Part shown: positions 1-4,351 of the stretch, one piece after another
How the letters are laid out: the number at the start of each line of letters is the position of its first letter
Numbering within the stretch: the stretch's first letter is position 1
Assembly: GCA_005879505.1 (NCBI GenBank)
Contig: VBKQ01000391.1
Span: 1 to 6,862, forward strand
DNA: 6,862 nucleotides
Direction: 5' to 3'
From: Deltaproteobacteria bacterium
Lineage (GTDB): Bacteria > Myxococcota > Myxococcia > Myxococcales > 40CM-4-68-19
Translations under genes and position numbers: made by a program
The notes under the pieces: generated by a model
What the model saw: only the letters and a program-made list of their open reading frames with translations
The model's database searches: none
What the model was told of the DNA's origin: nothing

Positions 1-1305
1 CCGGCCCCATCGCCGCGGGGCCTGGAGCTGGCGCGCGCCGCTCTCGCGCCCACCCGATACGCCGATCTGGCGGCGCTTTCGGACGACGACCTGCGCCGCC
101 GGCTGGGGGCGGCGGGTCTCGGCGCGGGCGAGCAGGAGGAGGCGCTCGCGGCGCTGCGGGGCGGGCCCTTCGCCGAGGATGCCCAGCGAAAAGGCCGGGG
201 ACTCGCGCAAGCCCGGGCAGCCGTGCAGAAAGCGGTGCTGCTCGCCCGCAACGGCGACACGGCCGGCGCGCGTCGGGCCCTCATTTCCGCCTATCTCGAC
301 CACTTCGAGCCGCACGAGGCCGGCCTGCGCGCCCGGGAAGGGCAGATCGTCCAGGAAGTCGAGGCCGCCTTCCTTTCGCTGCGGGCCTCGATCGAGACGC
401 GCGACGCCCAACTCGAGCCGCGGGCCGCGCGGCTCGACGGGCTGCTGGAGAAGGCCGATTCGCGGGCATCGGGCGGCGGGCTGGTCGCGTTCGTGGGGGC
501 GCTGGCCATCGCGCTGCGCGAAGGAGTGGAAGCAGCGCTCCTGGTCGCGGCGATGCTCGCGCTCTTGCGCAAGGCCGGCCGCGAGCGCGACGCCGACGCG
601 GTGCACGTCGGCTGGGTCTCGGCCTCGCTGGCGGGCGCGGCGACCTGGTGGGCGTCGGGGATGCTGCTCGTCCGCCTCTCGGGCGCGAGCCGCGAGCTGG
701 CAGAGGGCGTTTTCCAGCTGGTCACCGCCGCGCTGCTCCTCTATGCCAGCCACTGGCTTCTGGCATCTCTCTCCGCGAAACGGCTCGTCTCCTTCCTCTC
801 GGCCCGGACGATGGCTGCGGGCAGCGCAGCCGTGATCCTCGGGCTCACCTTCATCGCGGTGTACCGGGAGATGTTCGAAGCGGTGCTCTTCTTTCGCGGA
901 TTGCTCCTCGAGGCGCCCGGGACGGGCGCCTCCGTGGCGGCCGGCGCGGTGACGGGACTGCTCGCGCTGGTCGGGCTGGTCGCCGCTTTCCAGCGGGTGG
1001 GCCGCAGGCTGCGTCCGCGGCCTTTGCTGGTCACCTGCGGCATCCTCCTCTGCGCGCTCGCGGTACTGATGGTCGGCCACGGCGTGCGATCGCTGCAGAT
1101 CCTCGGCGCGGTCCCGCTCACCATCTGGGGCGCCTTCCAGGTGCCCGCGCTCGGTCTCTACGCGACGCGCGAAGGACTTTGCGCGCAGGCCCTGGTGGTG
1201 ATGGCCCTGGCGGGCTCCGCCCTCTGGACCGCCCTTCGCCGCGACGGCCACGACGGCGACGCCCCCGACCGCCATCCCCAGCCCGCCGCCTCCACCGCCC
1301 GCTGA
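1..1305 (+). CDS. FTR1-family iron permease, C-terminal 434 residues (5' end outside window)
   Basis: This is a membrane permease of the FTR1/EfeU type, which moves ferric iron across the inner membrane, usually after oxidation of Fe(II) by a partner. The frame is open from base 1, so the start lies upstream. Visible residues 1 to about 155 are hydrophilic and helical and contain an 'AYLDHFEP' stretch, matching the extracytoplasmic segment of cytochrome c/FTR1 fusion permeases; any haem CXXCH domain would lie upstream. About seven hydrophobic segments follow. Both REXXE iron-binding motifs are present: REGVE at residues 173-177 (bases 517-531) and REMFE at 289-293 (bases 865-879), each inside a membrane segment. 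The C-terminus is a short polar tail after the last membrane helix. The gene converges with the kinase gene, leaving 48 bases between the stop codons. The family call is firm. The cytochrome fusion is inferred from family architecture, since that part is not in the window. Confidence 0.9.
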   Translation, partial: PAPSPRGLELARAALAPTRYADLAALSDDDLRRRLGAAGLGAGEQEEALAALRGGPFAEDAQRKGRGLAQARAAVQKAVLLARNGDTAGARRALISAYLDHFEPHEAGLRAREGQIVQEVEAAFLSLRASIETRDAQLEPRAARLDGLLEKADSRASGGGLVAFVGALAIALREGVEAALLVAAMLALLRKAGRERDADAVHVGWVSASLAGAATWWASGMLLVRLSGASRELAEGVFQLVTAALLLYASHWLLASLSAKRLVSFLSARTMAAGSAAVILGLTFIAVYREMFEAVLFFRGLLLEAPGTGASVAAGAVTGLLALVGLVAAFQRVGRRLRPRPLLVTCGILLCALAVLMVGHGVRSLQILGAVPLTIWGAFQVPALGLYATREGLCAQALVVMALAGSALWTALRRDGHDGDAPDRHPQPAASTAR

Positions 1306-1353
1306 CGGACGGTCCTCCCCATTCGAGGCGTATGTTTCGCAGCGCAGCCGTCT

Positions 1354-2556
1354 TTACTGAGGCGGCTTCTGGCGCCCCTTGCGGGGGAGGGCGACCGTGA
1401 ACGTGGTCCCGTCGCTCTCCGAAGACCTCACCTCGATGCTCCCCCCGTGCGCCAGCACGATCTGCTGCACGATGAAGAGTCCCAGCCCGAGGCCGCCGGA
1501 GCGATCGGTGCCGCGGCGGCCAGGCTCGAAAATGTGCGTGAGCACCTCGCGGGGGATGGGCGTCCCGCGGTTGTGCGTCTCCAGCACAACGAAGTCCTTC
1601 TCTCCGCGCAGGGACACCTCCACCTCGCCTTCGCTGTGCTGCACGGCGTTTCCCACCAGGTTCGAGATCACCTGCGCCATCCGATCCGGATCCCAGTCTC
1701 CCCATGGATCGCCGTAGACCTCGAGCTTCACCTGGCGGGTGTAGGCGAACTCCAGCTCCTCGACGGTCTGCTCGCAGATCTGCCGCAGGTCGATGCGGCG
1801 CCGGTGGATGGGGAACTCGCCGCCGAGCCGCGAGCGCGCGAAGTCGAGGAGGTCGTCGATCATGCGCGCCATCCGGTCCGCGCTCGCGGCGATCCTCGCG
1901 ACCACCCGCGCCTGCCGCTCGGGCAGCTCGCCGTACCGGAGCAAGAGCTGCGCCGAGGTGACGATGGCGGTGAGCGGATTGCGCAGGTCGTGGCTGACGA
2001 TGCCGACGAAGTGCTCGCGGAACCGCGCCGTCTTCTCGGCCTGTTCCTCGCGCTGCTTGCGGTCGGTGATGTCGACCAGGATGGCGATGGATCCGGACAC
2101 GGCGCTCGCGGGATCGCGCAAGGGAGCAGCGGAGAGCGCCAGATCGAGGTGCGTGCCGTCTTTGCGCTTCCATCGCACCTCTTGATTGCGGATGACCCGC
2201 CCGCCGTCGATCTCCTGCCGGATCCGGGCCGCCTCCTCCAGGTCCTGCGCTCCCAGCGGGATCGACTTGCCCACGACCTCGTGGCGTTGCCAGCCGAACA
2301 GCTCCTCCGCTGCGCGGTTCCAGATCTGGACGGACCCGTTCCTGTCGATGGAGAGGATGGGCAGCGGCGAGGCCTCGATCAGGGACTCGAACGTCCGCAA
2401 GGTATGCCGCAGCCGCGCTTGCGGGTCGTCCCCCGCGAGCAGCGCCGCCGCGCGCGTGGCGATGGCGCGCAGAAAACGCTTCTCGTCTTCGCTGAACTTC
2501 CAGACGGTGCGCGAGGAAAGGCGCAGCACGCCGAGCAATTCGTCGCCGAACTGCAA
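1354..2556 (-). CDS. PAS-HisKA-HATPase portion of the broken histidine kinase (intact frame)
   Basis: This is the undamaged 400-residue 3' part of the kinase gene, counted from a TTG at 2556 used only as a reference point; it is probably not a natural start. Residues 1-45 are the end of the GAF domain ('FSEDEKRFLRAIATRAAALL'). A PAS domain covers about 53-165 and ends in the usual 'DITDRKQ'. The HisKA dimerisation helix carries the H-box 'SHDLRNPL' with phospho-acceptor His189 (codon at 1990-1992). The HATPase domain has an N-box 'NLVGNAVQHS' (299-308) and a G2 box 'GGLGLGL' (354-360). The G1 box reads 'HNRGTPIP' where many kinases have DxGxG, a variant I recall in related myxobacterial kinases. 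The protein would autophosphorylate on His and pass phosphate to a response regulator; none is encoded nearby, so the partner is unknown. If translation starts internally here, a kinase without its GAF sensor could still be made, but I see no convincing ribosome binding site for that. Confidence 0.7.
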   Translation of the reverse strand: MQFGDELLGVLRLSSRTVWKFSEDEKRFLRAIATRAAALLAGDDPQARLRHTLRTFESLIEASPLPILSIDRNGSVQIWNRAAEELFGWQRHEVVGKSIPLGAQDLEEAARIRQEIDGGRVIRNQEVRWKRKDGTHLDLALSAAPLRDPASAVSGSIAILVDITDRKQREEQAEKTARFREHFVGIVSHDLRNPLTAIVTSAQLLLRYGELPERQARVVARIAASADRMARMIDDLLDFARSRLGGEFPIHRRRIDLRQICEQTVEELEFAYTRQVKLEVYGDPWGDWDPDRMAQVISNLVGNAVQHSEGEVEVSLRGEKDFVVLETHNRGTPIPREVLTHIFEPGRRGTDRSGGLGLGLFIVQQIVLAHGGSIEVRSSESDGTTFTVALPRKGRQKPPQ

Positions 2557-3001
2557 GGGCTGCCGTGGCGCGGATCACGAGTTGCCTGTTCTCACCGATG
2601 AGCAGGGCCGCGGAGTCGGCGGACAGCGAGCCCTGCACCACCAGTTCCGGCAGACCCCGCACCGGAGTATCGGAGAGCGCTCGTTCCAGGGCGTCGAGGG
2701 CGCGCTGGGGCGATGAGAGGGCCTCGAGCATGGCCGCCTGCGCTCCATCGATCTTCCGGCAGAGCAGGCGGGCCTCGGGAAGCGTGAGGGTGCCGTCGCT
2801 GCACAGCTGCAGGATGGAATCGCGCAGAGCGGCACATTGACGCGACGCTTCCGCCGGCTCGACGCCAGTGCATGCCTCGGCAACCAGCCGCGCGACGCGC
2901 TGCGCAGCGAGGTCACCTCCGCCACCGCGGAGGAGCCCGGCAAGCTGCCGGGCCTCGCCTGCCTCGCCCCCCATCGATGCAAACATACGCATCGGTTCCA
3001 T
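1354..3001 (-). pseudogene. GAF-PAS sensor histidine kinase, frame broken within the GAF domain
   Basis: Read from ATG at 3001, about 143 residues make sense: a helical N-terminal region (about 1-95), then the first half of a GAF domain ending 'GENRQLVIRATA' near 2561. From there this frame runs on without stops but encodes only arginine/alanine-rich nonsense. The sensible protein resumes in the next frame at 'PLQFGDELLGVLRLS' near 2559 (last strand and helix of a GAF domain), followed by PAS, HisKA and HATPase domains. A TGA at 2575-2577 closes the second frame upstream, so the switch must fall between about 2575 and 2556. The two GAF pieces total about 95 residues against roughly 140-150 for a whole domain, and the missing part is the central GAF region. 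An internal deletion that is not a multiple of three explains both facts; an assembly error is the main alternative. There is no good ribosome binding site before 3001; ATGs at 2992, 2986 and 2974 are other possible starts. No membrane segments are visible, so the protein would be cytoplasmic. Confidence 0.75.
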
Positions 3002-3089
3002 GTGACGGCAGAGCGGCTCGCGCCCGCAGCCGCACAGCAGGCGGGCAAGCAGGGTCGCGCGCCCGCAGGTCGAGTGTTAGGGTTCGCGC
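3002..3089. promoter_or_regulatory. Divergent intergenic region between kinase and peroxiredoxin genes
   Basis: These 88 bases separate the ATG of the minus-strand kinase from the ATG of the plus-strand peroxiredoxin, so promoters for both should lie here or overlap the gene ends. An AGGG at 3079-3082, seven bases before the ATG at 3090, is a plausible weak ribosome binding site for the peroxiredoxin gene. I could not identify a convincing -35/-10 pair or an inverted repeat that would mark an operator. The promoter role is inferred from gene orientation only. Confidence 0.4.
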
Positions 3090-3569
3090 ATGACACATGC
3101 CATGCTGCTGGCCCTCGCGGCCGCGGTGGCGCCTGGAGAGAAGGCGCCGGCGTTTTCCATGGAGACGACGAGCGGGAAGAAGACCCTCGATGACTACAAG
3201 GGGCAAACGCTGGTGCTGGCCTTCTTCGTCAAGGCGTTCACCGGTGGGTGAACGAAGGAGATGTCGGCGTTCCGCGATGTGCAGTCGAAGTTCGCCGACA
3301 AGAACGCCCAGGTCCTGGGCGTCTCGATGGACGATGTGGATACGCAGAAGCGGTTCGCGCAAAGCCTCAACCTGCCGTTCCCGCTAGCCGCGGACCCGAA
3401 GGGGGCGACCGCGGAGGCGTACGGCGTCCGGAACGGAGATCATCCGGATCGGGTCACTTTCGTGATCGGTCCTGACGGGAAGGTGCTGAAGCGGGTGGAG
3501 GGGCGAGACGCGCTCGACCCCAACCCCGCGCTTGAGGCCTGCCCGCTCCACCACGGGAAGAAGGTATAG
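3090..3569 (+). CDS. Selenocysteine-containing peroxiredoxin (in-frame TGA at 3249-3251)
   Basis: This is a thioredoxin-fold peroxiredoxin of the AhpC/TSA-Bcp type, which reduces peroxides through a peroxidatic cysteine. Read through the TGA it is 159 residues. Residues 1-53 give 'GEKAPAFSMETTSGKKTLDDYKG' in two overlapping parts (the N-terminal Prx strands) and 'LVLAFFVKAFTGG'. The TGA is codon 54, at the place where relatives have Cys in 'TGGCT/TPGCT'. The frame continues at once with 'TKEMSAFRDVQ', 'QVLGVSMDDV', 'LPFPLAADPKG' and 'DRVTFVIGPDGKVLKRV'. Thr51 and Arg121 match the conserved active-site Thr and Arg; the usual Pro is Val48. Homology on both sides of the TGA and no other damage argue for selenocysteine, as in the characterised PrxU. 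The only cysteine is Cys151 near the C-terminus, a possible resolving residue. The first 14 residues are hydrophobic with a poor n-region, so periplasmic export is possible but uncertain. A TAG at 3078 fixes the upstream limit; ATG 3102 is an alternative start. Confidence 0.85.
3252..3300 (+). promoter_or_regulatory. Candidate bacterial SECIS hairpin downstream of the selenocysteine TGA
   Basis: Bases 3262-3269 (TGTCGGCG) are perfectly complementary to 3293-3300 (CGCCGACA), giving an 8-bp stem that begins 11 bases after the TGA. Inside it, CGA at 3275-3277 can pair with TCG at 3285-3287, leaving a 7-base apical loop TGTGCAG with G at its second position, 27 bases beyond the TGA. Known bacterial SECIS elements lie within the coding region just after UGA, with an apical loop G about 16-37 bases away, and bind SelB. 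A smaller competing hairpin (CGG 3265-3267, loop CGTT, CCG 3272-3274) also has an early loop G. Pairing was done by eye without an energy calculation, and GC-rich DNA makes chance stems common. Confidence 0.45.
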
Positions 3570-3572
3570 GGC

Positions 3573-4268
3573 TTACTTCGCGCCCGCCGCGCGCTGCTCC
3601 AGCCGCGGCGGCGCGGGGTCCAGGACTCCCTCGCCGGCGCAGCACGGCGGCGCGTGCACGTTCTCCCGTGCGTTCGTCCACAGATCTTCGGTTTCGGCCA
3701 GCAGCCGCGCGACGGCGTGGCGGCCGATGGCGTCCGTGCGATCGAACTGAACGCCCATCTCGCCCTCCTCCACCCACACGGCATGGGCGTACGAGAGGTC
3801 GTTGAACGTCAGCCGGTCGGGCGAAAGGAGGCGCAGCTCGAGGTAATCGCCGGGTGAGAACGGTCGCACCCCGCAGAGGCGCGCGCCGCCCGGGCTCAGA
3901 TCGAGCATGCGGCCGGACGCGACCTGCCGATCCGACCTCACCTCGACCAGAGCGTCGCAACCGAGCCGGATGCTGCGCCGCACGGCTTCGGTGGCCGAGA
4001 TCTGCCGCAGTGGCCGGGTATCGAGCAGCTGCAGCCAGGTCCCCGCGCCTTCGACGGCGCCGACCGCGCGGCCGTGCAGCAGCCGCGTCACTTCGCCGCT
4101 CTCGAAGCTGAGCGCGAGGCACACGGAGGCGTCCGGAAGCAGGCGCATCTTTTCCTCGCGGACGAAGAAGAGGGAGCGCCCGTCGACGTCGTGCACGTGA
4201 GCGCGAGCCTGGTCGAGATTCATGAATCGGTAGCGGAGTCGCACATTACCGCGGCCCTGGACGATCAA
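3573..4268 (-). CDS. PilZ-domain c-di-GMP-binding protein
   Basis: A 231-residue soluble protein with two beta-barrel-like halves. Residues 1 to about 85 resemble the N-terminal PilZ-like/YcgR-N barrel found before PilZ domains ('RSLFFVREEKMRLLPDASV'). Residues about 95-195 are a canonical PilZ domain with both c-di-GMP motifs intact: R97RSIR101 (RxxxR) and D123LSPGG128 (DxSxxG), then 'GEMGVQFDRTD'. The C-terminal 35 residues look disordered, with a Cys-Cys pair at 209-210. PilZ proteins are c-di-GMP receptors controlling motility, polysaccharide or transcription; the output here cannot be told. I chose TTG at 4268 because AGGGAGG (4273-4279) precedes it by four bases and residues 1-15 look like coding sequence. 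The alternative, ATG at 4223, would remove 15 residues and has no ribosome binding site. The gene converges with the peroxiredoxin gene with a 3-base gap, and is cut off from the upstream helicase gene by a terminator, so it is probably transcribed alone. Confidence 0.85.
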   Translation of the reverse strand: MIVQGRGNVRLRYRFMNLDQARAHVHDVDGRSLFFVREEKMRLLPDASVCLALSFESGEVTRLLHGRAVGAVEGAGTWLQLLDTRPLRQISATEAVRRSIRLGCDALVEVRSDRQVASGRMLDLSPGGARLCGVRPFSPGDYLELRLLSPDRLTFNDLSYAHAVWVEEGEMGVQFDRTDAIGRHAVARLLAETEDLWTNARENVHAPPCCAGEGVLDPAPPRLEQRAAGAK

Positions 4269-4272
4269 GATG

Positions 4273-4279
4273 CCTCCCT
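4273..4279 (-). promoter_or_regulatory. Ribosome binding site supporting the TTG start of the PilZ gene
   Basis: On the minus strand this reads AGGGAGG, a near-perfect anti-16S match, ending four bases before TTG at 4268. It is the only strong Shine-Dalgarno match upstream of the PilZ domain and decides for the TTG over the downstream ATG at 4223. The spacing is a little short. Confidence 0.5.
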
Positions 4280-4311
4280 GGTTGGGAGCGCACGGAACCA
4301 GAACGGCATGT

Positions 4312-4345
4312 AAAAAAACAAGGGCCGCGGGTGAGCGGATGCCCT
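4312..4345 (-). terminator. Intrinsic terminator of the helicase-nuclease gene
   Basis: Reading the minus strand after the TGA stop at 4352-4354, the transcript can form a hairpin over 4345-4321: AGGG pairs with CCCT and CCGC with GCGG, with a CAT bulge on the 5' arm and a TCACCC loop. TG and then seven Ts (4318-4312) follow. A G/C-rich stem plus T-tract a few bases after a stop codon is the standard Rho-independent signal, and a T7 run stands out in such GC-rich DNA. It separates this gene from the PilZ gene on the same strand. Confidence 0.8.
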
Positions 4346-4351
4346 CCGGTG

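Noticed and set aside
1118..2560. Downstream part of the 627-codon open frame from ATG 3001
   Set aside because: The sequence is low-complexity Arg/Ala/Gly, while the neighbouring frame encodes clear PAS and kinase domains; it also runs into the FTR1 gene on the other strand.
1447..2601. A 384-codon open frame on the plus strand opposite the kinase gene
   Set aside because: It is an antisense shadow with no recognisable domain, and such frames stay open by chance in very GC-rich DNA.
3249..3251. TGA as an ordinary nonsense mutation making the peroxiredoxin a pseudogene
   Set aside because: It replaces precisely the catalytic Cys codon, with no other damage and a candidate SECIS downstream; selenocysteine is the simpler reading, although sel genes cannot be checked here.
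3261..3569. A separate 102-residue protein starting at ATG 3261
   Set aside because: The AAGGAG before it touches the ATG with no spacer, and it would lack the peroxidatic residue. The upstream Prx sequence is in the same frame, so this is the 3' part of the selenoprotein gene.
4265..4309. A 14-codon leader ORF (ATG 4309) whose TGA overlaps the PilZ TTG start
   Set aside because: The TTGA overlap would suit translational coupling, but no ribosome binding site precedes the ATG (the DNA there is the terminator T-tract) and the peptide has no recognisable features.
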